From: Syntrophomonadaceae bacterium
GTDB taxonomy: Bacteria > Bacillota > Syntrophomonadia > Syntrophomonadales > Syntrophomonadaceae
Direction of reading: 5' to 3'
Assembly: GCA_012729835.1 (NCBI GenBank)
Contig: JAAYCK010000039.1
Coordinates: 1 to 34,391, forward strand
DNA length: 34,391 nucleotides
The position numbers and the translations under genes were made by a program. Positions within the stretch are counted from its first letter, which is position 1, and every line of letters begins with the position of its first letter. The notes under the pieces were generated by a model that saw only the letters and a program-made list of their open reading frames with translations, ran no database searches and was not told where the DNA came from. Positions 1-7,986 of this stretch are shown here, in pieces.

Positions 1-332
1 GACAACCCCAAGCTATCGTTTCGGATCGTTACGCTGCTTACAAGGTACCGGTTAAATCAATCTTTCCATCAACTCAGCACATTAGGGTCGAATCCTTCAA
101 GGATGACATCTCCAATAATCTTATTGAATCTTTCAACCACCAGTTCAAGGCCTGGTACAAAACTAAACAGGGCTTTAATTCTTACCTTTCAGCCAATAAT
201 CTCATCAGCACCTTCGTTTTCTTTTACAACTTTGTCAGGCCCCATTCTTCATTGAACGGCCATACCCCAGCTCAGGTTGCCGGCTTGAATCTGTCTAAGA
301 AACAAAAACGAAAGTATTTGCTCGTGGCTTGA
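1..332 (+). pseudogene. DDE transposase, 3' part only (IS6/IS240-like)
   Basis: An open frame enters from the left edge (first full codon at base 3) and ends with TGA at 330-332, giving 109 residues with no start in the window. It reads like the end of an rve-fold DDE transposase: SDRYAAY holds the second catalytic Asp, SNNLIESFNHQFK holds the catalytic Glu, and the tail FYNFVRPHSSLNGHTPAQ is typical of IS6/IS240-type enzymes. Whether the element is intact cannot be judged because its 5' part lies outside. No convincing right terminal inverted repeat was found in the following 190 bases. It is the only mobile-element trace in the window. Confidence 0.75.
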
Positions 333-520
333 ACCTTTTCTACGAAATCGGGTGCTATTCTTTCATGTTTACTTTACAGAGCCATCATATCAATATGACC
401 AATAAAATAACATGAGGACTAGCAGGGTAATGCCGATAATGGCTCTTCAGCACAATTTACCGGTCAATTACCCCCGTTAAGTCCACACTTAGTTCTGGTT
501 ATCCCGATTTGTTTGTGATC
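333..520. other. intergenic spacer between transposase and spoIIP
   Basis: About 190 bases between the end of the transposase frame and the stop of the convergent spoIIP gene. It should hold the right end of the insertion sequence. An 8-bp inverted repeat (AGAGCCAT near 380, ATGGCTCT near 440) is visible, but its spacing is too wide for a normal terminator. No gene is supported. Confidence 0.4.
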
Positions 521-1603
521 TTATTTATCGATTGTCCTGCGGTTTAGCCAGTAATAGCCGGCAATAACAGCTGCAACAACCGTAAGGACTAGTGCTATCG
601 TAGTCCCAGCCGTTTTGTTTTCCCCATTCAGCGGCTTCTTGGCTGGCCCAGCCTTATCTGAAGATATCCCTGTATTCACTGCATTATCTGAAGAAACGCC
701 CAACACTGTTGGCAGAGAATTAGCAAAGAGCATAACTCCCTTTTCTGCTTCAGCTTTGGAGTTAGTATGGGCTCCCACTTCAATCAACATGGCCCGTGGG
801 CTAAGATCCTGATTGTAGTCTCCCTTGCCCATATATATGCCATTGGAAAGCCCCGGGGCCTTGCGGTCCATTACTGCTTTCAGCCTTTTGGCAAATTCCA
901 GATTTGTTTTCATATTGGGATTCTGCCGGCCGACAACCAGTTTTACCTTGGTTACTTTCTTGCCTTTTACCTCAGTCTGATATTGACTGGCAGGAACGGC
1001 ATCCCGGTGGACATCAATAATAGCGTCAGGTTGTTTTTTTAGCAGACTGGTTGCCGTGCGTCGTGAACGATTATAGGCATTGATATCGTGAGGATTATGA
1101 TTGTTTTGATTGTATACCACATTGAAGCCCAAGGATTTAAGCTTTTCGTTTAAAGCCTGCCCTACATCATAGATCCCACCATTTCCATTGATGCTCTCTT
1201 TCCCGTCAGAGGGTACGTAGGATTCGTCACTATGAGTATGGTAAAGAGCAATTGTCGGATTTTTACTGCTCACAACCGGCACGGAACTATTGTCAAATAT
1301 CCAGGCCTTTTTATCGCTATCATAGTTCACCGTCGGCATGACCTCTTTGCCTTTATATACACAGCGAGCGGTATTAGTGATCACTTCTTTGACCATATAT
1401 CTTGAATTATCGGCACTGATATATTCATCACCTACCGAAACCACCGTTGCGGTCTGCAGTATGACATTGTTCTTCTCATCGATCAGTGTCATATACTTGC
1501 CGCTGGGCATCTCGTCTTCAGCATATACAGTGAATACAAAACTAAAAACCAGCAGCATGCTAAGAACTAATGCAATTCTTATAATTCTTTTACTCATCTT
1601 CAT
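521..1603 (-). CDS. spoIIP: SpoIIP-family sporulation cell-wall amidase, membrane anchored
   Basis: Probable stage II sporulation protein P, an N-acetylmuramoyl-L-alanine amidase used with SpoIID/SpoIIM for septal peptidoglycan thinning and engulfment. From the chosen ATG the protein has 360 residues: a signal or anchor helix (about 7-27), an extracytoplasmic domain, the SpoIIP catalytic domain (about 115-305) and a second hydrophobic helix (about 334-352) followed by NRR. Likely zinc/catalytic residues are H122 and H124 (YHTHSDESY), H199 (IDVHRDA) and E275 (MLIEVGAHTNS). The start at 1603 is preferred over upstream in-frame starts because AAGGTGA lies just before it and the signal sequence then begins at once. 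It overlaps the end of the DUF1614 gene by 14 bases, so the two are probably translationally coupled. The C-terminal anchor is unusual. Confidence 0.88.
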   Translation of the reverse strand: MKMSKRIIRIALVLSMLLVFSFVFTVYAEDEMPSGKYMTLIDEKNNVILQTATVVSVGDEYISADNSRYMVKEVITNTARCVYKGKEVMPTVNYDSDKKAWIFDNSSVPVVSSKNPTIALYHTHSDESYVPSDGKESINGNGGIYDVGQALNEKLKSLGFNVVYNQNNHNPHDINAYNRSRRTATSLLKKQPDAIIDVHRDAVPASQYQTEVKGKKVTKVKLVVGRQNPNMKTNLEFAKRLKAVMDRKAPGLSNGIYMGKGDYNQDLSPRAMLIEVGAHTNSKAEAEKGVMLFANSLPTVLGVSSDNAVNTGISSDKAGPAKKPLNGENKTAGTTIALVLTVVAAVIAGYYWLNRRTIDK

Positions 1604-2306
1604 CGCTGTCACCTTCTTTATGAATATCATGCAGGGGTTTATGCGCCGGTTCAGGTTCTCGCAAGTTTTTAACCAATTCTTCCGGTCTCCCTTCACTCTC
1701 CGGGCCACCTTGAATTCTTTCCAGGGTCTCACCAATAAATTCAGCCAATAGGACAGCTAACAAGCCGGACAACACCAATGAATCAAAGGCTCCTGCTCCT
1801 CCTACATGTACGGTTCCTCTCACCCCAGTACGTACTAAATAGATGTATTGACCTACATCCAGAGACAGAACGCCTATCACTGCAGCAAAAAAGGCGCCTC
1901 TTCTCGATCTGCCTGCTAAATAGCCAACGATACCGGCAACGATAGGATAAATATATATGGGATCGATGAAAATATTCTCTGGTTCTGCGCCCAGGTAACG
2001 GGCGGCTAAAAATAGTACAAGTCCGGTTACTGCCGCTGCAATAATAGCTCTGGTTCTTTCCATCCAGGTACCAGCCGCAAATAGGACGTAAAAGGCCAGA
2101 ATCACTGCTATTATTCCACCCAAGTTGATAGTAATCCGTCCGGTTATAGGTATGTCAATAAAACTACCGATTATCATGGCAGCGATGACCGCCAGGGCAG
2201 ATTTATCGGTTAGGTGCAAACGGTCTAGGACCCGATGGGCTACCCCAAAATAAATCAACACTGAAATAATCAAAAGGGCAACCAAGCCAAAAGGAAAACT
2301 GCTCAT
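1590..2306 (-). CDS. DUF1614 family multi-pass membrane protein
   Basis: A 238-residue hydrophobic protein matching the DUF1614 family, which has no established function. Several membrane helices are evident, with a short polar acidic C-terminus (HKEGDSDEDE). An interior stretch, GGAGAFDSLVLSGLLAVLLAEF, is typical of the family. The start at 2306 follows AAAGGATG; a longer frame to 2360 would add 18 polar residues without a better ribosome site. It sits directly upstream of spoIIP and overlaps it, which suggests a sporulation or envelope role by association only. Transcription probably begins in the short gap after the fni terminator. Confidence 0.75.
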   Translation of the reverse strand: MSSFPFGLVALLIISVLIYFGVAHRVLDRLHLTDKSALAVIAAMIIGSFIDIPITGRITINLGGIIAVILAFYVLFAAGTWMERTRAIIAAAVTGLVLFLAARYLGAEPENIFIDPIYIYPIVAGIVGYLAGRSRRGAFFAAVIGVLSLDVGQYIYLVRTGVRGTVHVGGAGAFDSLVLSGLLAVLLAEFIGETLERIQGGPESEGRPEELVKNLREPEPAHKPLHDIHKEGDSDEDE

Positions 2307-2391
2307 CCCTGTAACATCCTTTCTATCGAAATTCTTTTTGTTTAGGATGACCATTGGCAAGGTCTTTTATGTAGTAGCAAAATAATTGAAA

Positions 2392-2439
2392 AAGTCTGCC
2401 TGATAATGAGCTGGGTTCAGTTCATTATCAGGCAGACTT
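2392..2439 (-). terminator. intrinsic terminator after fni (18-bp perfect stem)
   Basis: Arms at 2392-2409 and 2422-2439 are perfect reverse complements (AAGTCTGCCTGATAATGA and its complement) around a 12-base loop. On the minus strand the hairpin lies 40 bases after the fni stop and is followed by TTTCAATTATTTT. It separates mobA-fni from DUF1614-spoIIP. The U tract is interrupted, so efficiency is uncertain. Confidence 0.75.
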
Positions 2440-2479
2440 GTTTATTACTATCTGTGAATCGATCGGTAAATCGATATGG

Positions 2480-3529
2480 TCACTGCCGGCTAGACCACCT
2501 TAGGGGATCAATTCCCCTCGCCCTCAACCATTCGGCCGTGAATCCGGTAATGATCAACGGATGCTGTTTTATCTCTTGCAGGTCTTTTGCCGCATTCATT
2601 AAGAATACAGCTTTTAAAGAATAAAGAAATTCATCTGTCCAGCTATTCAGCTTATCTATACCTTCTCGTAAAAATATCTTCAAAAGTGGCCCAGCTATGC
2701 CGACCAGGTCGGCACCCATAGCCAGTGCACGGGAGGCATCCAGTGACGTACGGATTCCCCCCGAAGCAATTACGGTAAGCGGAAGACCAAGACTGCAGAT
2801 CTCGCCCAAACTGGCTGCACTAGGGATCCCCCATTCCAGCATTTCACTGGAATGACTGCCTCGACGCTGTGTCTCGATGGAGATAAAATTTGTGCCCCCG
2901 CTGCCACCTATATCAAAGTACCTTACGCCACAGTCATATAGTATACTTACACTCTCCCGGGACAAACCAAAGCCAACTTCCTTGGCAATCACCGGTACCG
3001 GGCTTTCATTAACGATGGCTTTTACATTATTCCTGACACTTCTGAAATCTCGATCTCCTTCGTGCATGGCTAATTCCTGCGGTATGTTGAAATGTAGCTG
3101 CAGGGCATCTGCCTCTATCATATTAATCGCTTTCAATGCATCACTGACACTGCTATTAGCCCCCACATTGGCAATAATCAAGCCGTCAGGATTTATCTCT
3201 CTTACAACTTTAAAGCTGTCTCTCAATCCAGGATCATCAAGCGCAATAGTCTGAGAACCTACTGCAATGGCTAAGCCGTATTTCTGGGCCAATTCTGCCA
3301 GACCACGGTTTATCCTCCGAGCTTGTTCTGTACCGCCAGTCAAGGCATTAATTATAACCGGATAAGACAATTCTTTGCTAATAAAATGTAAGCCAAGGTT
3401 TATATCTTCCATATTGAGACCTGGCACTGACTGGTTGATGAGATGCAGGTCAGAAAAACCTGTATTCAAGGGGCCATCTTTGGTTTTGGATGCGATATCG
3501 ATATGATCAGTTTTTCTTTGATCGCGAAT
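2480..3529 (-). CDS. fni: type 2 isopentenyl-diphosphate delta-isomerase (FMN), probable ATT start
   Basis: FMN-dependent isomerase interconverting isopentenyl and dimethylallyl diphosphate. Family motifs are clear: INALTGG, AVGSQ, LHFNIPQE, GDRDFR, KEVGFG, DIGGSGGTNF and IASGGI. The first standard start in frame is TTG at 3469, which begins MNTGFSDLHL. The frame is open upstream and encodes IRDQRKTDHIDIASKTKDGP, matching the conserved R..RK..HI substrate-binding N-terminus of this family (Bacillus Fni begins TRAERKRQHI, from memory). Between the in-frame stop at 3578-3580 and 3469 there is no ATG, GTG or TTG. The best start is ATT at 3527-3529, eight bases after GGGGAGG and overlapping the mobA stop (TAATT). 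This gives 349 residues, the usual family length. IspH in this window supplies the MEP-pathway products it would balance. Confidence 0.88.
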   Translation of the reverse strand: MRDQRKTDHIDIASKTKDGPLNTGFSDLHLINQSVPGLNMEDINLGLHFISKELSYPVIINALTGGTEQARRINRGLAELAQKYGLAIAVGSQTIALDDPGLRDSFKVVREINPDGLIIANVGANSSVSDALKAINMIEADALQLHFNIPQELAMHEGDRDFRSVRNNVKAIVNESPVPVIAKEVGFGLSRESVSILYDCGVRYFDIGGSGGTNFISIETQRRGSHSSEMLEWGIPSAASLGEICSLGLPLTVIASGGIRTSLDASRALAMGADLVGIAGPLLKIFLREGIDKLNSWTDEFLYSLKAVFLMNAAKDLQEIKQHPLIITGFTAEWLRARGIDPLRWSSRQ

Positions 3530-4125
3530 TACAACAACCTCCCCGCCATACTCCTGGCATGTTCCAATGCCTGCGGATCATTAACATTAAATAGTTGCTC
3601 ATGCAAAGGACCGAAAAGCCTTAGTTCTTGTTCATCAATAATCATTGAATTCAGGTCTTCCTCAACTATTCGGGTAAGTTTGAGCCGCTTGTCCTCCAAA
3701 TAGTTTTGGAAAATTGGCAGACACTTTTTTGAGTATACAGCGGCTGTAGGCTGGAGTGTAGAATTCATACGGGTCACCACACTGTCATAATCACCAATTA
3801 GACCGATCATATGATCCACCATTTTCATATTTATAAAGGGCATATCACACCCCAATACAAATACCGGATCGAATAAAGCTCGCTCTAGCGCAGCATGTAT
3901 TCCGGCCACCGGTCCGAGATAGGGAAATATATCCTGATATATCGGAAGGCCAAAACGGTGAAACAGATATGGTTCATTGCTGATAATGATTGTTTCCTCA
4001 AAACGGCGGGTAAACTTGTCGATGATGATTTCAATTACCTGCTTCCCGCCGATTTCGGCAAACGCTTTATGAAATTTCATGCGGGTGCTTTTACCACCAG
4101 CCAGTATGGCTCCAGTCGTCTTCAT
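3529..4125 (-). CDS. mobA: molybdenum cofactor guanylyltransferase
   Basis: Predicted MobA, 198 residues, which transfers GMP from GTP to molybdopterin to make the dinucleotide cofactor used by enzymes such as formate dehydrogenases. The N-terminus has the nucleotidyltransferase signature LAGGKSTRMKFHKAF, followed by GPVAGIHAAL and the metal-binding VLGCDMPFI. The G of the usual RMG is K here, a small deviation. ATG at 4125 is chosen because AGGA lies seven bases upstream; a TTG at 4140 would add five residues. No other molybdopterin gene is nearby. Its stop overlaps the proposed ATT start of fni, suggesting translational coupling between two unrelated pathways. Confidence 0.88.
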   Translation of the reverse strand: MKTTGAILAGGKSTRMKFHKAFAEIGGKQVIEIIIDKFTRRFEETIIISNEPYLFHRFGLPIYQDIFPYLGPVAGIHAALERALFDPVFVLGCDMPFINMKMVDHMIGLIGDYDSVVTRMNSTLQPTAAVYSKKCLPIFQNYLEDKRLKLTRIVEEDLNSMIIDEQELRLFGPLHEQLFNVNDPQALEHARSMAGRLL

Positions 4126-4225
4126 AATACTATCCTGCAATTATTTCAACTTTCCTTATGCTCTTGTAATTAAACTCAATGACACGAGGCCTGAGCAAGC
4201 TAATCACGCATTTGTGATATGAAAA

Positions 4226-4244
4226 AGGCTGCCGCCGGCAGCCT
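4226..4244 (-). terminator. intrinsic terminator after fmdB
   Basis: Arms AGGCTGCC (4226-4233) and GGCAGCCT (4237-4244) form an 8-bp GC-rich stem with a 3-base loop. Read on the minus strand it is followed by TTTTC and lies just after the fmdB stop. It probably ends the cmk-plsC-ispH-fmdB transcript. Confidence 0.8.
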
Positions 4245-4257
4245 AAAAATTCATACC

Positions 4258-4467
4258 TCATCCCCCGCTAGTTCGTGCACTACATGAAGAACAATTATCG
4301 GATACAGGAGCCGATTTGCCTGCCGCTCCCGTATTAAAAAGGGATAACATCTGTTTTATATTGTTCGATTTGCATTCCGGGCATGTGGCTTTCGCTTTAT
4401 CAGCATTAGAAATCATCAAGTCAAACTTCCTGCCGCACTCCTGACACTGAAAATCAAAAATAGGCAT
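4258..4467 (-). CDS. FmdB-type zinc ribbon protein
   Basis: A 69-residue protein of the FmdB putative regulatory family. It begins MPIFDFQCQECGRKFD and has a second Cys pair, CPECKS, making a four-cysteine zinc ribbon (about residues 8-37). The tail is Gly/Ser rich with two further cysteines (CSSCSA). The ATG at 4467 follows a perfect AAGGAGG. It is the last gene of the cmk-to-fmdB run, 32 bases after the IspH-S1 fusion. The molecular function of this family is not established; regulation or metal handling are only suggestions. Confidence 0.85.
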   Translation of the reverse strand: MPIFDFQCQECGRKFDLMISNADKAKATCPECKSNNIKQMLSLFNTGAAGKSAPVSDNCSSCSARTSGG

Positions 4468-4499
4468 TTTACTACCTCCTTGTGTGGCTCGTAAAACTG

Positions 4500-6530
4500 C
4501 TATTCTCCTTCCTGCTGATCCAGGTATTCTTCCACTTCTTCTTTTTCCTGGTCTTCGATTAAAGCGCGTATGGAAAGGCCTACTCTCTTTTCATCCGGGT
4601 CAATGCTAAGTATCTTTACCATTACCTTTTCGTTGATTGAAACTACGTCTTCGGGCTTTTCAATTCTGCGATTGGCCAACTGTGAAATATGAACCAATCC
4701 ATCCACACCGGGATCCAATTCAACAAATGCACCAAAAGGCGCTGTTCTAACCACTGTACCTTCGATAACGTCGCCCTCATTATATTTTTCAACAAAATTC
4801 TGCCAGGGGCTCTTCAAGAGTTTTTTGCGGCTAAGCGATACTCTTTCTTTCTCACGATCAAGACCGAGGATGTATACTTCTACTTCGTCGCCTTCATTCA
4901 TGATATCAGAAGGATGGTCAATCCTCCTGTGGTCCATCTCCGAAACATGGAGCAATCCTTCGTAACCACCCAGATCAATGAATGCACCATAATCAACCAG
5001 GCGCTTAATCTTACCGGTTCTAGTTTGCCCCTCTTCGATGTTCTCCCAGAAGCTCTTTTTCAGTTTATTTTTCTCTTCGGCTACCAGATCCTTACGTGAT
5101 AATACCACCTGAGAACCGCGCCGTTTATTGCGATTGAATTCTATTATTTTGAAATTGAGTACTCGACCGATGTATTCCTCCAGATTCCTGGCATAACCGT
5201 CTTCTACATGGGAAGCCGGCAAGAAGGCGACGATTCCTACGTCTACTAACAAACCGCCTTTTACGCTGTCAGTGACCGTACCATCTATTGTCTTGCCTTC
5301 CTTGTAATATTCCTCTAAACTATCGAGAACCTTTTGCGAGTCCACCTTTTTCTTGGACAAAAGAATAGTCCCGTCATCATCCCATTTAAGGACCAGTACT
5401 TCGATCTCATCACCGACTTTAACCAGATCCTTGCAGGAATCAATATCCTTTAAGGACATTTCGCGCTGGGGAATGATTCCCTCTGATTTTCCGCCTACAT
5501 CGACCATAACTTCATCATCCAGAACCTGAATAACACGTCCGGTCAATATGTCCCCTTTGCTGGGAGTTGCAAAATCGGCCATTTCAGCTTCCATTTTTGC
5601 AAATGACTCTTCCTGCTGCCCCTCTATGTTTTCCTGAACCGGATCTTGCACTACGTTTTCCGCTTCAGCCTGTTTTCCCGTTTCTGCCTGGTTGTTTTCC
5701 ATTTCCGTCATCCTTTCCACTACCTCCTTAATAATCCAATCCGGAGTTGAAGCTCCAGCTGTAATACCCACTTTGGCGGCATCCCGGAACCATTTAATAT
5801 CAATATCGCCAGAACTCTGAATCTGATAAGTATTAACTCCGGTATCCAAACACTCTTTGTAGAGAGTGGCTGTATTCGAACTCTTACTGTCACCGATCAC
5901 CAGCATTACGTCTACCTGGCTGCAAAGATCGCGGGCAGCCTTCTGCCTTAGTCTGGTAGCGGGACATATGGTATTGAAAACCCTCAGCTCTGGACACTTG
6001 CTTTTTAAGGCATCAACTACTCGTTCGAATTTCTTTTCATCCTTGGTAGTTTGAGAAACTACGGCCATTTTAGCGCTGATTTGCAGATCACATATTTGAT
6101 CAGGGTCGTTGACCACAATGGCCTGTTCATCACACCAACCTATCAGGGCTTGTACTTCTGGATGATCCCTGTCTCCAAAAACAACTATATCATACTTTTC
6201 ACTTAACGATGCCACAATTTCATGAACCTGCTTTACCAAGGGACAGGTGGCATCCTTTACAATCAAACCCAGCGTATCCGCATCAGAGATTACGCTAGGC
6301 GTCACCCCATGAGACCTGATAATGATCCCCGCCGGAATATCCTTTATGTCTCCCAGGGAATCGACCGAATCAATACCATAAGCATGAAGGTAATCGATCA
6401 CTGCTTGATTATGGACCAGCGGCCCCAGGGTATACCATTTCCGATCATCGGTAAAACAGTCCCGGGCCATATCAACTGCACGTTTGACGCCGGAACAAAA
6501 TCCAGCTTTGTTGGCCAAAATGGTATGCAA
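4500..6530 (-). CDS. ispH: IspH (HMBPP reductase) fused to four-domain ribosomal protein S1
   Basis: One 676-residue frame encodes two proteins. Residues 1-273 are 4-hydroxy-3-methylbut-2-enyl diphosphate reductase, the last MEP-pathway enzyme. Iron-sulfur ligands are C12 (GFCSGVKRA), C96 (DATCPLV) and C189 (ICPATRLRQ); active-site H40, H74, H123 and E125 are also visible. An acidic Glu/Gln-rich linker (about 274-325) leads to four S1 RNA-binding repeats (about 325-394, 411-480, 499-569, 584-655), the third and fourth with the strong pattern GAF.(D/E)L.G..GLLH(V/I)S. IspH-S1 fusions are known in several Clostridia, so this is not a sequencing artefact. The start is TTG at 6530; the preceding codon is a stop and GGGGTG lies upstream. 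The S1 part may act in translation or mRNA binding; it has fewer repeats than the six of E. coli S1. Confidence 0.92.
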   Translation of the reverse strand: MHTILANKAGFCSGVKRAVDMARDCFTDDRKWYTLGPLVHNQAVIDYLHAYGIDSVDSLGDIKDIPAGIIIRSHGVTPSVISDADTLGLIVKDATCPLVKQVHEIVASLSEKYDIVVFGDRDHPEVQALIGWCDEQAIVVNDPDQICDLQISAKMAVVSQTTKDEKKFERVVDALKSKCPELRVFNTICPATRLRQKAARDLCSQVDVMLVIGDSKSSNTATLYKECLDTGVNTYQIQSSGDIDIKWFRDAAKVGITAGASTPDWIIKEVVERMTEMENNQAETGKQAEAENVVQDPVQENIEGQQEESFAKMEAEMADFATPSKGDILTGRVIQVLDDEVMVDVGGKSEGIIPQREMSLKDIDSCKDLVKVGDEIEVLVLKWDDDGTILLSKKKVDSQKVLDSLEEYYKEGKTIDGTVTDSVKGGLLVDVGIVAFLPASHVEDGYARNLEEYIGRVLNFKIIEFNRNKRRGSQVVLSRKDLVAEEKNKLKKSFWENIEEGQTRTGKIKRLVDYGAFIDLGGYEGLLHVSEMDHRRIDHPSDIMNEGDEVEVYILGLDREKERVSLSRKKLLKSPWQNFVEKYNEGDVIEGTVVRTAPFGAFVELDPGVDGLVHISQLANRRIEKPEDVVSINEKVMVKILSIDPDEKRVGLSIRALIEDQEKEEVEEYLDQQEGE

Positions 6531-6568
6531 CTAACTACACCCCATAATATATGCGTAAACCAGTTCTA

Positions 6569-7162
6569 TCATTGTTCCAGCAACAGGTTTATCTCATTCA
6601 TTATCGAAACGCTGGCTTCCTGCAATACAGCACTGCTTATCTTTTTCCCCAGGTATTCGCTCAGATTTATCGGATCGCCCACTCGAACCAGAAGTGGCTT
6701 GAACCAACCCAGCGGGAAGGTGTTCTCAGTTCCTATACAGGCTACTGGTACCACTGGAGCCCCGGATTTCAAAGCAAACATAGCGACACCGGTCTGAACG
6801 ATAGCATCCGGATATAGCTTTTTTCTGGCGCCTTCCGGAAAAATCCCCAGTATATTTCCCTGTTTCAGAAGATCCAATGCATAGCGTATGGTCTTGATGT
6901 CCGTTGAACCACGCTTAACCGGGAAAGCATTCAGCTTAGTTAATATTATAGACATTATGTCGTTATCAAACAACTCGGCCTTGGAAATGAAATGAATGGG
7001 TCTTTTAATAGCTACACCCACCAAAACCGGGTCCCAGTTGCTCATATGATTGGCCGCAATTATTACTGGTCCCTTTTCAGGTAGCTTATGTAGTCCCTCC
7101 GTTTTCAAACCCAGGACTGTTAAAAAAACTTTGCAAATAGCCCGGGCTATTCTATACAGCAT
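6569..7162 (-). CDS. plsC: 1-acyl-sn-glycerol-3-phosphate acyltransferase
   Basis: PlsC-family acyltransferase, 197 residues, acylating lysophosphatidic acid at the membrane to form phosphatidic acid. The catalytic NHMSNWDP motif (H.4D, about residues 38-45) and the phosphate-binding FPEGARKK (about 109-116) are present, with FPVKRG between them. The N-terminus is hydrophobic and could be a membrane anchor. Its ATG overlaps the cmk stop by 11 bases, so the genes are coupled. The cmk-plsC-ispH/rpsA order is common in Firmicutes. Confidence 0.92.
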   Translation of the reverse strand: MLYRIARAICKVFLTVLGLKTEGLHKLPEKGPVIIAANHMSNWDPVLVGVAIKRPIHFISKAELFDNDIMSIILTKLNAFPVKRGSTDIKTIRYALDLLKQGNILGIFPEGARKKLYPDAIVQTGVAMFALKSGAPVVPVACIGTENTFPLGWFKPLLVRVGDPINLSEYLGKKISSAVLQEASVSIMNEINLLLEQ

Positions 7163-7820
7163 ATCCAGACCCCCTAATAGTGTCCAGTATGAGGTTCATT
7201 AAGTCATCAATAGTCATGGAACTACTATCAATAACTATAGAGTCAGGTAATATCTTGAGAGAGCCAACCTCTCTGTTGGCATCGCTTTTATCTCGTTCTT
7301 CTATCTCTATTTTAACCTTCTCCAATTCATGACCGAGCCCAGTTGCTGTTAGTTCAGCCTGCCTTCTTCTAGCCCTTTCCTCAATGCTGGCGGTCAGAAA
7401 AAATTTATACTCTGCTTCCGGCAATACACATTCGCCGATATCACGTCCATCCATAACTACAGAATTATTAGATGCCATATGCTGTTGTTGGCGGACCATA
7501 ATACGTCTGATCTCAGGGTGGGACGCTACTTTGGAAACAGCGGCATTGACTTCGTGGGATCTGATTGCAGAGCTGACATCCTGCCCGTCACAAAAGACCA
7601 GTTGATGACTGGAACCTTGTCTGAACTCGATGTGCGTATCTCTGGCCAAGTTAGTGAGTTGCCCGGCATCAGCCAGGTCAACCTCGTTTTTTATCGCTTT
7701 CCAGGTAATACACCGATACATGGCACCGGTGTCTATATATACAAAACCCAATTTGTCTGCCAAGCGTCTTGCAATAGTACTCTTACCGGCTCCGGCCGGT
7801 CCATCAATAGCTATCTGCAT
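7152..7820 (-). CDS. cmk: cytidylate kinase
   Basis: CMP/dCMP kinase, 222 residues, close to the usual length. The P-loop GPAGAGKST lies at residues 7-15, followed by the substrate-binding YIDTGAMYR and the MDGRDIG motif near residue 123. Arginines of the lid region (ERARRRQAEL) are also present. The ATG at 7820 follows GGGTGA. It is the first gene of the operon leading to fmdB and follows aroA by 166 bases. That gap contains AT-rich sequence (for example TATGCTAAAAT on the minus strand) which could hold a promoter, but I could not identify a good -35/-10 pair. Confidence 0.94.
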   Translation of the reverse strand: MQIAIDGPAGAGKSTIARRLADKLGFVYIDTGAMYRCITWKAIKNEVDLADAGQLTNLARDTHIEFRQGSSHQLVFCDGQDVSSAIRSHEVNAAVSKVASHPEIRRIMVRQQQHMASNNSVVMDGRDIGECVLPEAEYKFFLTASIEERARRRQAELTATGLGHELEKVKIEIEERDKSDANREVGSLKILPDSIVIDSSSMTIDDLMNLILDTIRGSGYAV

Positions 7821-7986
7821 TCTTCATTCACCCAGTATAGAATTCAATTAATTTTAGCATACCTAATGGTCAGGTAAAACCTATAATCCATATGATAATT
7901 AGGTTATTGGCATTATCGCATGTACTCACATGAAATGCTATGTCGATCTGTTATTTTAGGAAAGATGCTTTTAGTTAGGGTTTATT

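Noticed and set aside
370-450. AGAGCCAT/ATGGCTCT inverted repeat as insertion-sequence terminal repeat or terminator
   Set aside because: Only eight bases long with a loop of about 50 bases, and the left end of the element is outside the window, so no match can be tested.
615-1751. Plus-strand frames opposite spoIIP and DUF1614
   Set aside because: They lie wholly antisense to well-supported genes, lack ribosome sites and have no recognisable domain.
3467-3469. TTG start for fni
   Set aside because: It would delete the conserved R..RK..HI N-terminus and has no ribosome site in front; the open upstream frame encodes family residues.
6222-6817. Plus-strand frames of 191 and 88 codons opposite ispH and plsC
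   Set aside because: They are antisense shadows of conserved enzymes, with compositions unlike proteins and no start signal.
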